This document shows, piece after piece, positions 11,910 to 23,570 of a stretch of 64,000 nt of DNA. Every line of letters starts with the position of its first letter. The stretch's first letter is position 1. The DNA is from Gymnopilus junonius (lineage: Eukaryota; Basidiomycota; Agaricomycetes; Agaricales; Galerinaceae). The stretch lies in assembly GCA_015501075.1 (NCBI GenBank), contig JADNYJ010000025.1:124001-188000 (forward strand). The letters run 5' to 3'. A program made the position numbers and the translations under genes. The notes below the pieces were generated by a model that did no database searches, was not told where the DNA came from, and saw only the letters and a list, made by a program, of their open reading frames with translations.

Positions 11910-12294
11910 TTTTGTAGACCTATAATTAGACATCTTTGATTTGCCCAAGTAACTGCGAGTTACCCTCACTACTCATCGTAAGGCAGCTGTAAGATTACTT
12001 GCTAGTCACGGTTCATCAGGCTTTATTATAAACCTGCTAAGAGGATCGCGATTAGTCGCGATATTGAAGTACGCTCATAACTAACTCGCATCCTTAATAT
12101 ACCCTGTCACTAGACTCACAATAGATGATGATCCATTCATAACCCCGCCGTCCTTTCACCACGAGGCATGAGGTAGTAACGATCCGTTATTGCGTTTGTG
12201 AGCCCGATACAAGCATTGTATTCGACTCACTTTGCCTCACGAGGCGCCGTGAGCCAATATCCGGCATTATCAACCTCGTGAGAACTACAATGCC
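11910..12294. other. Intergenic region with palindromic GCCTCACGAGGC motifs
   Basis: Holds several CCTCACG / CGTGAG motifs (12230-12300), including the perfect palindrome GCCTCACGAGGC near 12234-12245. No coding sequence is recognised. Confidence 0.35.
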
Positions 12295-14240
12295 TCACGG
12301 GTTTTTCCTCGATTTACTGATGTTCTCGTCCGTCTCCAACCTCGACCCAGCACCCTTAGGTATGAACAGGGGCTCAGATCCTTCCTCACCATCTTGAGAC
12401 CGCATCAAGGTTAACCAGGGACTGCGTGCGGAGAACACACGTGCAACGGGGGATGGCAAAGATTTTATGTGTATATGAGCTGGTATTTTGCCGTGAGTGA
12501 GCGAGTGTGCTGGCAGGAACCATTTGAAAGATAAGGATACAACTATCATATAGGTCCATAGGCCCAAATCCCAACGATGTTGATGATGTGGGTTCTGGAT
12601 GCTTACCATCGGAACTGGAACCTTCGTATCCAAATGAAGAAGGAGAAGATGAAGATGAAGAGGATCCAGATTCGCCCAAATCCATGCAGCACTGGAAAGC
12701 GCAGTATCGCCTATGACGGCTAAGATCTGAACTTGGATTGTTCCATTGTTGTTGGACAAGTTCAGGTTTTGAGGGAGAGATGGCCTTAAGGTACTGCCGG
12801 TGCCGCTGGATCGGAGAGATGCAGAGGAAGGACCACTGGATGACGAAGAAGAGGAATATGAATTCAAAGCAGCAGCAGGATTCATTTCCGGACGACGAAG
12901 ATCGCGCTGTAAATGGAACAACGTACACCTCCGCTACACTGCCTTCTAGCACCACCAACCTCCTCGCCTCCCTTGCATCGAACAGATCATCCATATAGGC
13001 ATCGACACTCCGCGGATGCACATGCGCCTGATACACCCCAACCCCCATAACCAGATTGGCTATTCTGCCCCTCAGCCCACTCTCCAGAGCCTCGAGTGTC
13101 CTTCCCCTCATAGGCCTATCCGCCATCGGATGGCTGCCATCTGATAAATTAAATATTAACACCCGGAGAACAACCCAGGCGAGCTGGAACCCCGCCCAAC
13201 AGAGAACAAAGAACGCGGATTGGTGGCCTAGCAGGAAGTAGGATAGGACGATGGAGAGAGTTTGAAGTGTAGCTGTTGTGAACCAAAAGAATCGCCACCA
13301 GCGCCCTGTGCGAGGGTTACGTGAGGCACCCAAGACGACTTTTTTGGGTCCGCCAAGGCGTTTGGTGGTGGGGAGGGGATTGGCGGCGACTAGATCGAGG
13401 TGGCCGTCAGTTTCTACCGGACGACGGGAGGTGATGATGTCGTGAACTTCGAGGATCACCCCGGAAATGAATGAGAAGAGGAAGGGAATGCCGGTGAGAA
13501 AAACGATTAAAATACCGCCTTCGAGAAGGACAAGGCTGTAGATCTCCAGGGACTTGAGGAGAGAGAGGGCTAGCACGAGGACTTGGAAGCGCAGATGATG
13601 CGGACGGTAGAACGCATAATGGTAGTGTGTGTGGATTTTTAGTGAGGAGTCCGTGTGTGAAGCTGTGGAAGTCAGCTCTGACAGCATGAGGGAGGTTGTG
13701 CTGTCGAAGGCATAGACGTCGCGGTAGTTGTGTTCTGCTTTGCTCCCATGTGTTCCATCCAAAGGCTATAATGACGATAGTAGTCAGTTTTTTGAGCAAG
13801 TATGTAATTGTAGAGAACGGACTTACGACGACATTACCATCATCCGAAAAGCAGCTTACCCCAACCGGACTATCCAACATGCCCCTCATCCTCTTTGCAA
13901 CCTTACTCTTGCGCTCCAAACCCAAATCCATCCCGACCGTCCTATCTGAAGACGGTGTCCGCAGCCCAAGCATCTGCCTCAACCACCCGGTGCTTGCAGC
14001 GCTCGCACATGCCTTGATCACCGAGCTGGTCCCAAATGCGCTGATGGTCCCCCATACGAGGCCTGCTGCTCCTCTGTTGCCGAGTACAAGGTCCCCTGCG
14101 GTGCTGGATCCTATGAGAGTGGTGAGAGCCGCAATTTCAATGAGCCCATTCCCAAAGTTAAGTGAGGAGAGGAAAGAAGTAGATGCAGTAGCGGTAGCGG
14201 TCGGGGTTGTGCTGGGCTGCAAGGTGGTTATGGCGGCCAT
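12295..14240 (-). pseudogene. Multi-helix membrane protein, C-terminal frameshifts
   Basis: Exon 1 (14240-13827) joins exon 2 (from 13765) across a 61-bp GTAAGT...TATAG intron, in phase. The N-terminal half has hydrophobic segments (LIEIAALTTLIGSSTAGDL, GAAGLVWGTISAFG). The centre has ILIVFLTGIPFLFSFISGVIL, a FFWFTTATLQTLSIVLSYFLL helix and a helix near QLAWVVLRVLIF. The C-terminal region has a block VQILAVIGDTALSSAAWIW, then GPMDLYDSCILIF, then VARVFSARSP. These three blocks lie in alternating frames, so at least two to three single-base shifts separate them. The protein resembles large multi-spanning membrane proteins of agaricomycetes of unknown function. If the shifts are sequence errors, the gene is complete; the name of the family is not known to me. 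Confidence 0.5.
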
Positions 14241-14987
14241 GTTTGCTCACAAGTACTCAGGCCTCAGGTTGAGAGCTTCTGTACGGCGAAGGACTACGTA
14301 CACCTCTCTGAGGTGCGTGAGACGGGAGATAGACAGTCGAACGTTGACAGTTGACTGATAGTCATTTGATGTGTCTGGTCTTGATGAGAAACCGCTGCTT
14401 TACGGACGGCGACCACCACGGAATTCGGAATTCGGACCTTGTACACGATGAGCGATCAGTCCCTCGTCTAAATTTAGAACCGTACTAAATTAGCGCTCAG
14501 GGCCTGATGATCGGCCGACGGTCTGCTTGCTCGACACCTTTCCCAAAAACCCATATTTCATGGATCAGTTTCAACGCTTACTGATAGCATCAGGGACAGG
14601 TAGCTATTTATCCCACTTCTCCCAGTCAGCAAAATAGCCAGAAAAAGAGAGAAATTTACATAACGTAATGTGCATCGACACAAGCAAGATTTCGGGCATG
14701 AAAAAGTCGATCGGCATATTATGAATCACATCTGGAAAACCCCTGCAGCTACCCACATCACCCAATGCATAGTTCTCGACCGTTATGGGGAGTGGTAATT
14801 ATGACCTCCATATGGTCCCTTCTCCAGCAATTTGATCATCTCCGTTCAACCCTCCGCAATTATCAAATTTGAAATGATCTTGTATCGGTATTATTACACC
14901 AAGGAGCTTCGACAAATAAAGTGAAATAAATGGAATTTATTAATCCGAAAGGTATGACAATCGATAACGAACACGTAGCTCATGCGG
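14241..14987. other. Intergenic region upstream of the membrane protein / downstream of amidase
   Basis: No recognisable gene. AT-rich with no repeat structure that I can see. Confidence 0.35.
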
Positions 14988-17344
14988 CTACAATTTAGAC
15001 TGAACCGCGGTCGCTTTCAGAGCAGAATCGACAATTTCTCCCATAGCGATGACAGCTTCTTCATCTAGCGTCCTTCCGATCAGTTGGATAGATATTGGTG
15101 CGCCTTTGAACGTTGCTGGGTCATCTAAATCGGTCGCATAAAAATTAGCCGGATGACACAGTGTGTTATATTTTTTCTTACATAGGTCGTAGTTTGCCTT
15201 ATCTAGATCATTGAAGAACGCATGGGCTGGTTTCTTGACATCTAGGACTGGATCGGCAAATAGACCGGATGGAAGAACAAGAGCAGTATAGTCAAGCGCG
15301 TTCCAAATCATGGTGTAACTCGCAGTCCTAAGAAATGATATATTACTCAGAGATTGTGAAGGACAAGAAGACCTGAGCTACGCACTTGTTCTTTCCATGA
15401 GGAGGAGCAACATAAGGTGCACAGGGCGAAATAATTGCGTCAACAGGACGACCGGTACCCGTCAGAGCAACGCTACCATTCCAGTGATCCAAATATTCTT
15501 GGCGCAAATCACGTCTAGTTCTCTGCACTTGCCATAAGTCATACGCAGAAATGCCCTCTGCCAAAGGGCGGAATGTAGGTGTATCGGTCACAATAAGGTT
15601 CGGATTATCAACAGCGAGTTCCATTGTAGCGATGACCGGTTCACCTGTGGGTGCAGTCGTCACTCGATAATCCTCTGCTGCACCAGCTGCCCAAATGGCG
15701 CCCTAAAACAGCTGAGTAATTCTACTTAAAGAGGTATAGCAAGATCCTCACGAGTGTTTTGTAGATCTCCATGTGCTTGAGAGGTTTCCAGTCGACAACT
15801 AAAACGATCTCAGGACTCTAGTGTAAAGGAAGAGTGCAGATTATCATTCACTTACCCTCATGGCCAGCCTTAAGTAACGCTTGCTTCGTCTGCTCCAAAG
15901 CCCTAACAACAGGCGGGTGAGGAAGGATAACCTCATCGTGCCACAAAATAGCAAAGCAAAGTCGCTTTCCCTCTCCGTGATCAATCAATTGGTACTCCTC
16001 TTCGTTCCATGGCTTCTTCACTGCCAAAGGATCTTTCAGCCATGGACGTTGACTGGCAACACTCTGCATAAACTTCTTTACGCCGTTCAGACTGTTACAC
16101 AGAGGACCGAGGACAGATAAAACGGAATCTTGTCCTTCCATCGAGTTAACACAACCTGCGTATGGAACGCGTCCGTATGAAGGACGGAGACCATAGAGAC
16201 CATTGAATGCAGAAGGAATACGAATGGATCTATAGGTGAATGGTAAAGAAGTGGAATGAATATGGTACTGAAATTGCTCACCCTCCGATATCCGATCCAA
16301 CGCCTTAATGAATTGGAAGTCAGCCTCGGGAAAGACGAGCAAGGCATTCAGGAGCAGTATCACATACCGATAGGACTACCTTTGAGGGCTGGAAAAGTGG
16401 TGCAACAGTTAGGCCAGCAAGGAACATTTCAAGATATTGTAAGCTCACCAACGAGAGCGCCTTCACCACCCGAAGATCCGCCAGAGGTGAGAGAGCGATT
16501 ATAGGGATTTAGTGTACGTCCAAATATATGATTGAAAGTCTCCGCCCACTGAACGGTGATCAGCTTTCAACAGACCAGTTTGACACGCCAAAATCATAAA
16601 TCCGCACCATGAGCGTCTGTGGGATATTAGTCTTCACATATAGAACAGCTCCACATGCTTCGAGAACATCAGCAAGAACAGAGTTCTTCGCAGCGTATTG
16701 CCCGATCCACGAGACATAACCTGTTGAGAAAAGTTCGAAAGCGTTGACAGGGCCTCTGAATGCATATAGAGAATCCCACGTACCCATGGTTGACTCCAAG
16801 CCTTGAATGCTAATCTGGTCCTTTAATGATATAGGAAGCCCTTTTGAAGAGGATAAGAAAGGGTCTTCCGAACTAACATACAACATACCATGTAAAGGTC
16901 CAACCACTTTCCCCGTGGTCTTCAGGTGTTCGTCCAGCTCGGCAGCGCGTTTCAAAGCGCGGTCGATGAATATTTCAGTGAGGCAATTCACCTGGAGAGC
17001 ATTGGTGCGTGGGTAAAAGGGATCAATGTCGAATGGAACGTGCCTACCAGCTGATGCGCGATAATAGCCCTCTTCGAAAAAGCAGTAGTGACCTCCACGG
17101 CAGACCAAATCCCCTTCGCCAGCTTCTCGAGGAGGCCTCCGATTTCCGTATTAGTGATCTCAATTTCTTTGTCGTCGAGCAGGCCAGACTTCTCAGGAAA
17201 ATCGATAACGCTGAGTTGTTCTTTGGGAGGGAGGTTCGTAAGAATCCATTCCTTAGGTATAGTCGCTGCCTGACGTTCCTTCTTCTCAGCGGCCAATTCT
17301 TGCCAATGCTTCTGCGTGACGGTATTATCTGGAGCGAGTTCCAT
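14988..17344 (-). CDS. Amidase (acetamidase-like, amidase signature family)
   Basis: Eleven exons with every junction in phase: 17344-17048, 16991-16889, 16840-16784, 16720-16608, 16548-16449, 16388-16368, 16303-16282, 16229-15856, 15798-15752, 15702-15386 and 15327-14988; 596 residues. It hydrolyses carboxylic amides to acid plus ammonia. Catalytic Lys lies in GLPISLKDQ. The signature is split by introns: SGGSSGGEGALVG, then GSPIGVGSDIGGSIRIPSAFNG, supplying the Ser-cisSer-Lys triad. Then YGLRPSYGRVPY and C-terminal GAPISIQLIGRTLDEE follow, typical of fungal acetamidase-type enzymes (usual length 540-600). Two micro-exons of 21 and 22 bp lie within the signature. No signal peptide, so cytosolic. 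It is intact and probably serves nitrogen acquisition or detoxification (inference). Confidence 0.92.
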
Positions 17345-18191
17345 GGATCTACAAAATCGACCGTTTCCAAGAGGGTACTGGTTCAGGGGTAGAAGGGAGG
17401 TGAGTTCAAAGTGATAACGTTTAAATGGCAAGCAACGCACTTATCAGTCCGAGCCGGGTACGTTAGAGGTATGCACATGACTCTTCATTTTGCTCTCATC
17501 TATTCTTTTCAATCCGATCTGATTTGGCGCAATATAATGGAAGGAGGTAATTATAGGTTGCGCGAGATAGTGTGTCGATAAGAGTCGTAGCAAGCCGGGC
17601 CGGAAGAGAAACCCATTCTCTGGACTGTTCAAACTTCAAACGGAGCAAGGCTGATCAGTAAAACCCTTAAAAACTGAAGGAAAAAGAAATACCTCCTGCA
17701 GGTAATAATAATTCTTCATCGAGCCGGTATCGCCTTTCGCATGCTGATCATTTCATGGAAAAATTGCGCTCTATGGCACGCTGTAGGAAGAATGTGGGAG
17801 GCCCCATACCTGTTTAAATTTTGTAGCGGTGTCGAAGCATGGACTAGGTATACAACCTCTTGAACGCACCACAGCTCGATGAAGTCGAGAACTTGCCTGC
17901 TACGTTACTAGCTACTCGACTTGAGTACGCAATCGAGTGAAGAACAAGTTGGCGGAGTCGAGACCAGTTGGCTGAAGAAAACTCGTTTAACAGGTGTAGG
18001 ATGTGCACGTGATGTTAACAGTTGAACCAACCGAATTCCCACAGCCAAACTCCTAATCTGATACGCCCCCAGTAAATGACAGACAACTGAATCACCCATG
18101 CTCCTACCGATATCTATCTATCCCTCCTCACTGATATTTTATCGGAAATTTATCCGAACGTCGAGTACTTCAAGTTGCGGAGACAGTTTCA
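17345..18191. other. Divergent promoter region, amidase / F-box gene
   Basis: Head-to-head spacer. It has scattered CTCGA/TCGAG motifs near 17870-17960. No GATA-factor cluster or RNA gene is identifiable by eye. Confidence 0.35.
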
Positions 18192-19925
18192 ATGGCAAAG
18201 TTGAAGTCCATCTGTAGTCCGCTGTTTCGTACTATTCAACCAACGAAGTACAGTCGAAAATCCTGCGATACCTCACAGAATGTCGAGACGTCTCCCATAT
18301 TTAAACTATGCAACGACATCCTCTATCTAATCTTCATGCATAACCTTGCCTTTGATGAACATTTCCTCATCTCCAAACTTGGATACAATCGTGAGCATTG
18401 GAAGAGCCGGTACTGGCCTTTCATTACTGTTCAGACGATTTCACAGGTCTGTCGAGAGTGGCGCTGTTTCACATTGGACTCTCCCTTCTTATGGGCTAAT
18501 TCGCTCAACATCGAGCTGCTGGCACGGAAGAAGGCTAAATGGAGAAAGAAAATCATGAAGCGAACTCGAAAAGCAACCCTCTTTGTACAGGGTTCAGTAG
18601 ATTGGGAAAAGGCTTACATGAGGACTTTCTTCCTCTCTTGGTTGAACAAATTTTGGACTCGGATTCGAGTTTTAGATGTGGAGATACGGAACCTCCCGTC
18701 AGAAGACAAGATTCCACATGGATTGCTGAACAGACCAGCGCCGAATTTGGAGGTGATCTATATCTGGTCCCGCAATTCTTCACCGTGCAGACGTTTATGT
18801 TTTCCGATCTTTCCGGGGGCGCACGCACCTTGGATATCCCAACTTTCTGCGATTATCGTGTCTGGTTGCCATTTGGAATCGTGTACTGTGAATCTATCTT
18901 CTATTCTCGAGAACACGCCACTCCTGGAGGTCTTGATAGTCGATCATTGCACTGTTTTTCACAACGAGAAGTGCCTACAGAAAAAAATCACGCTGCCCAA
19001 GCTCAAGTTGATTGATCTGCAAGTCGATTGGCATAGCTCCTTGGTTATTCTCCAGGGCATCATTCCGCCCCCTTGTTCTTCTCTTCTAATATCATTCCAT
19101 GCAGATGATCTCGAAAACGCTGAAAACGACGCCGATTTTCATGTCTTAGTTGACATTTTGAAGCTCTACTTTGTGCGGTATTTTTCGCCTGGTACGACGA
19201 CCGAGCTCAACATTCTTCTTGGGCTTCGGAACAATAACAGGATGATGATGGAAACGCCCATCATGAGATCTCCTTTCAGGCTATTTGGACAATACCTCAA
19301 TATGCAAGTTCCCTCGCTCAAGACCATCAGAACCAAGATATCTTCGTTAATTTCCAAATGCATTTGCTCTTGCAACCTTACATCTATAACCATCTTGAAA
19401 TTAGAAATTTCTCATTTTCCTGGTTATCCGGCCTGGAATGATGATCTCGTTACTTTATTTTTGGCCTGCCCCTCGGTTGAAGTTCTTACTGCAGACCGCA
19501 ACGTGGCTCAAATTCTTCACGATCTCGATATGAGAGCCGAACAGAAACACATCTTTCCGAAGCTTCACACACTAATAGTGCCCCGTGGGACGATTTCGTC
19601 CCTTTCCTTTCTACAGGAATGTACAGAAATGATTATAACTTTCCTCAAGCGAAGACGGGAGGTGGATATGCCGTTGTGGATGCTTGATCTAACAGATTGC
19701 TATGGGAATGGCCCTGAGTGCATCAAATACTGGGATGGGTTGGCGGATGTGTTTGTATGGAGGAGGAGAAATGCATGCCAGCTCATCCCAAAACCTCCTG
19801 CTCATCCAGATTGGGCTTGTCACAGTTGTGGGATTGCACGCGCTCTGGATTCTCAAAGTGGTGACTTCACGCATTTCCAAAGTGAGTCATTCTGTTGTCG
19901 ATATGGCAGCAGCCTAAGATATTAA
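18192..19925 (+). CDS. F-box/LRR-like protein
   Basis: Uninterrupted 577-codon gene. The N-terminus has an F-box-like stretch with an internal insertion: FKLCNDILYLIFMHNL, then TVQTISQVCREWRCFTLDSPFLWAN. This is the substrate-receptor module of SCF ubiquitin ligases. The rest reads as leucine-rich repeats (LEVIYIWS, LPKLKLIDLQV, HTLIVPRGTISSL). A C-terminal CHSCGIARALDSQSGDF knuckle is shared with the paralogue at 31737-34185. It belongs to the expanded agaricomycete F-box families whose targets are unknown. No lesion is visible, and the paralogue is interrupted by a transposon, so this is the intact member of the pair. Confidence 0.75.
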   Translation: MAKLKSICSPLFRTIQPTKYSRKSCDTSQNVETSPIFKLCNDILYLIFMHNLAFDEHFLISKLGYNREHWKSRYWPFITVQTISQVCREWRCFTLDSPFLWANSLNIELLARKKAKWRKKIMKRTRKATLFVQGSVDWEKAYMRTFFLSWLNKFWTRIRVLDVEIRNLPSEDKIPHGLLNRPAPNLEVIYIWSRNSSPCRRLCFPIFPGAHAPWISQLSAIIVSGCHLESCTVNLSSILENTPLLEVLIVDHCTVFHNEKCLQKKITLPKLKLIDLQVDWHSSLVILQGIIPPPCSSLLISFHADDLENAENDADFHVLVDILKLYFVRYFSPGTTTELNILLGLRNNNRMMMETPIMRSPFRLFGQYLNMQVPSLKTIRTKISSLISKCICSCNLTSITILKLEISHFPGYPAWNDDLVTLFLACPSVEVLTADRNVAQILHDLDMRAEQKHIFPKLHTLIVPRGTISSLSFLQECTEMIITFLKRRREVDMPLWMLDLTDCYGNGPECIKYWDGLADVFVWRRRNACQLIPKPPAHPDWACHSCGIARALDSQSGDFTHFQSESFCCRYGSSLRY

Positions 19926-20650
19926 TCAAATAAATAGAGGAATTTCCATAGAGGAATTTCGATGCTGAGTAAAGTGATAAAAAAAGTTGTCATGGATGCG
20001 AGACAGGATCGACTCAACATAGAACGAATGTTTGCCAGTGCCGAAGCTCAACTTATAGGTTCATTTCCACTACATATTCATAATCTTATAAATTACACAT
20101 GATAACACCCTTATGAGCCGAAATTTTGTCAAAAAATCTGATACAACTCCCAGTCATGCTCTTCAGCATCTCCTGGAGTGGAATTTTCTTTGTCTGTCTC
20201 TCTTCCATCTTCCGATGTTCAGTCCGCTGTATAGAATACCTTTGAATGAAGAAACTAACTGCATTTACCCAGAACTTGCCAGAGAATTTCCAATCCTGGA
20301 GGACCTCCCCAGTAATATATTTTTTCCTCTGCTCCCAAAATTTCAACATTGCAGGCTCGCTCCTTTATAGGGACCTCCCCAGTTACCGGATGACATCTAT
20401 CTAATGTGCATGGCCCTGCATACCAAATGAGGTAGAAAACCCCCTTTAAGCATTGTTTGTCATTGCATGGCCAGATCTGTCATTCGTGATCGATATAATC
20501 TTCACTGGCTTCCGAAATCGACCAAATCCTGCCATCAGGTTTGTTTACAAATCTCACGGTGGCTGACTTTAATGAACACCAATGAGACTGAGCTGCCATA
20601 TATTTTATTCTAACTTTCATACACACCAACTACACCCCACATTCTCTTCG
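19926..20650. other. Intergenic region
   Basis: No recognisable gene. The sequence GAGGAATTTC is directly repeated at 19937-19960 and GGACCTCCCCAG at 20300-20380. These short direct repeats have no evident function. Confidence 0.3.
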
Positions 20651-21834
20651 ATGACATCCAACCCTGAAATCCTTCGGTCGGGAGAGCAAAATGACACCAT
20701 TCCGTTGGTGGCCACTAGACTTAGGGCTGGTCCATCGTCACAGCCTTTGGATATTGCTCATCCACCGCTAGTCAACGAAATCACAGGATTGGAAGATGTT
20801 CAAATTGCCGGTACGCTGCCGTACCTTGAAGCCTAATGCTGCAGATGCTGATCAAACTTCCAAATCCATAATTGCAGCTCGTCGTACGACTCAGGATGAC
20901 CCTGAACAAGATTCAGGGTCACCCAATGGTGGTCCCCCTAAGACCAATAGCTCCCAATTACCGAACGATACCCATAAACTCGCCAGCACTGGAGGTAACC
21001 CAAACACCAATTGGTTGTCTCCCTTTTTTGATGATGTAAAGAGACACAACTCACGCCTCTTGCAGTAGTAAGTTTACTGTACTTATGGCAATAATGAACA
21101 ATTGCAACATTCTAACTTCTCACCAATGATCATCCAGCTCCCTTTCCATTTCTGTCATCAATACGCTGATCTTTTCTCTCATCAACATGTTGACGGACAT
21201 CAGGAGCGACCGCGGATGGTGTTTGGTAATCAGTTCGATGGGTTTAATCACCTTGGGTACCTCATCTGTATTATGCCGCCTCTACTTTAAGCGGCAGAAG
21301 ATTCATTTTTCTGAGGCAATTGAAGCCTTCGGTATTTATGATTTATATTCTCCCTTCTTCAACATCTGATACTAGAACCTTGTATTTTTTTAGGCGGCAG
21401 CGCGGCAGGCTTAATTGCCGTACCATTGGGGATAGTGCTTTTCATGGAGGCTCGCCGGGCGATTCTTCTTACCACAATCGCACAGGCCATCTCGACGGGC
21501 TTCTTTGTGTTTGTGTTCTCACTTCTGCTTCGCATTTTCATTCTGATCAACCCATTCCAGCTTGGCTTCTTGCTTGGCTCAGATGCACCTCAGAGCCGCC
21601 ATCGGGGTTGCTACCCTCATAGGGCAGATACTGCTGGCAGTAGCTCGCACGAGGTTTTACGACAACAGGTATGTCATTTTATTCACTTTGCTACCTTTTT
21701 TTTTTTTTGATGCATTTCCTAGCACGGTGCGCCGTCGGCTAGAGAAGTCCAGCTCCCCTTTCGACTTATTGTCGACTTTTGATTTTGGTCTTCTATTTCT
21801 ATATTACACTTATAGAGCAGCAGAACCAGGGTGA
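20651..21834 (+). CDS. Small multi-helix membrane protein, one frameshift
   Basis: Start ATG at 20651. The N-terminal about 130 residues are polar and Pro/Thr-rich. Splicing joins ...EDVQIA to DADQTSKS (GTACGC donor), then ...SRLLQ to YSLSISVINTLIF, then ...IEAF to GGSAAGLIAV, and finally RFYDN to RAAEPG*. The C-terminal half has four hydrophobic helices: VINTLIFSLINML, CLVISSMGLITLG, FVFVFSLLLRIFILI and IGVATLIGQILLAV. A FKRQKIHF loop and MEARRAI lie between helices. No known family is recognised. Between LGFLLGS and MHLRAAIG near 21587 the frame shifts by one base; otherwise the gene is continuous. It is probably an intracellular or plasma-membrane protein. Confidence 0.45.
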
Positions 21835-23570
21835 ATATGCAGGCAAGACTCAGAGTAATGACAGTGGTGTGATGTTGACTTCTGTAGCAGTACAATAGTG
21901 CACATGTACTATAAATGACGACTCAGACACGGGCGGGGGAACATAATATGGATTTTAACAAGATTTCAACCACTCGTCTCATTGCATGTGCCAGCAGTCT
22001 TGACTCTAAAGTCTGAACGCGAGCGACCTTCCTCGTATTCTTTCCTGTTCATCTGTCAGGTCATCACAGCCGACCGGTGACAGCCCCACTGGTACTTATA
22101 GTATTACCATCCCAAGGTTATTTATTCCCTGGTGCGACCCTCCATATTTTAACATTGGGTTTGACCTACTGGGAAACTCGCATTGAAGGTTATATCAGCC
22201 TAAACCTGATGCAATTAAACTAGGAATCGACATGTCATGATCTCATTGGTGATTTTCTTTGAGCATTATTTAACGGCACCATGAGATGCGTTTTACCTCT
22301 GCATTGGCTGAGCACGTAGAATTGCGTGAGCATATGGAGTATGTACTCTAGATGTGTACATAGAGCGCATATGTATTGGCGTAGCCGGGTGATACGGAGT
22401 ACCACCAGCCGGGCGTCGAGAGCCCTGATAGTCTATAGAGAGAGGAGGGGAGTAGGACCCCTCTAGAGGAGGTGCGGATTGCCGTACGTTCTTAGGGATG
22501 AGATATATATAAGAGGTGTTAGAACTTAGCCAGCAGCAGCAGCAGGAGTAATGGGGTAATGGGGTATGTACGCAGTCGGTGATCGTGAGCTGTGATATAT
22601 CGATAGTATAGTGGCTTGATTGCATTGTATTGCATTTAAGTACATTGACATGAGCGAGGGAAGCTGCGGCACCTGAGGACGTTGAGGAATGTGATGCGAT
22701 GCAATGTGGTATGGTTTACACCACAGATAGCAAGGATATCCGTATCCATATATGTATAGAGTAGAGTACTTACTAGAGGACATCATGCTCTATGTACTCG
22801 TATCGCAGAGAAACAGTAACAGTAACAGTAATAAGCAACCAGTTAAGAGCCTGAGAGCCTAGAGGGCAGCCGACGTTTCCAACATGCAATCGCACATTGT
22901 GCAATTGAGCTCGGCTGGCAGGGCACTGTGGGATGTGCGGCTGTGGACTGTGAAATGCGGAACTGTGAAATGATGGAATTCGAAGGAAAGAAAGAAAGGA
23001 AGGACTGCCTTGGCCAGAATAAGATGATTGACGGGTTCTGACAGTGGTTCGAATTTGATGCATATGATAGTGTCGCCCTCGATGTCAGCAGTAGTTGTGC
23101 TACTGCAGTGGTAGTGGTTGTAACATGCAGAAACCACGCCTTGCCCACCGCCCCGTGTTTCGGAGCCCCTGCCTCGGGGAAAGCCACCGGATTAGAGGAA
23201 GGGCAAGCATAGAGATCGAGAGGAAGGAGCTCGAGTAACCTGGACTCTTGGAGAAACGAATCATACATAAAATTTTCTTTTGGGGAGCGGGTATCATGAG
23301 GCGTTGCCCCCCCCTGAAGGCGGAAGAGGAGTGCAAATAGGAAAAAGGTAAAAAAGCAAAGGGGCGAGGCCTCCGCAAGGCACCACAAGAGAAAATCAAG
23401 CAGCATTCCCACGACCACGGTGCCAACCACGGTACAATCGACAATTCGGTTGGCTGTTGTTGTTCTCTTTTCTTTGTTGAAAAATCCGATTACGGGATCT
23501 CTCTAGTCAGCAAGACCCTCACTGTGCTGAGCCACACACATTCGCGCAGGCCATCCACCAGCAGCGCTTC
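21835..23570. other. Long upstream region of the kinase gene
   Basis: 1.7 kb with no recognised gene. It contains a (CAG)n run near 22531-22546 and several ORFs with biased composition on the minus strand that I do not accept as genes. GC content rises sharply toward the kinase start. It likely includes a long 5' leader and promoter. Confidence 0.35.

Noticed and set aside
13696..14358. 220-codon plus-strand ORF
   Set aside because: Antisense to the membrane protein's first exon, whose minus-strand frame has splice sites and helices.
22843..23430. 195-codon minus-strand ORF upstream of the kinase
   Set aside because: Composition-driven; overlapping ORFs in other frames look equally plausible, and no motif is present.
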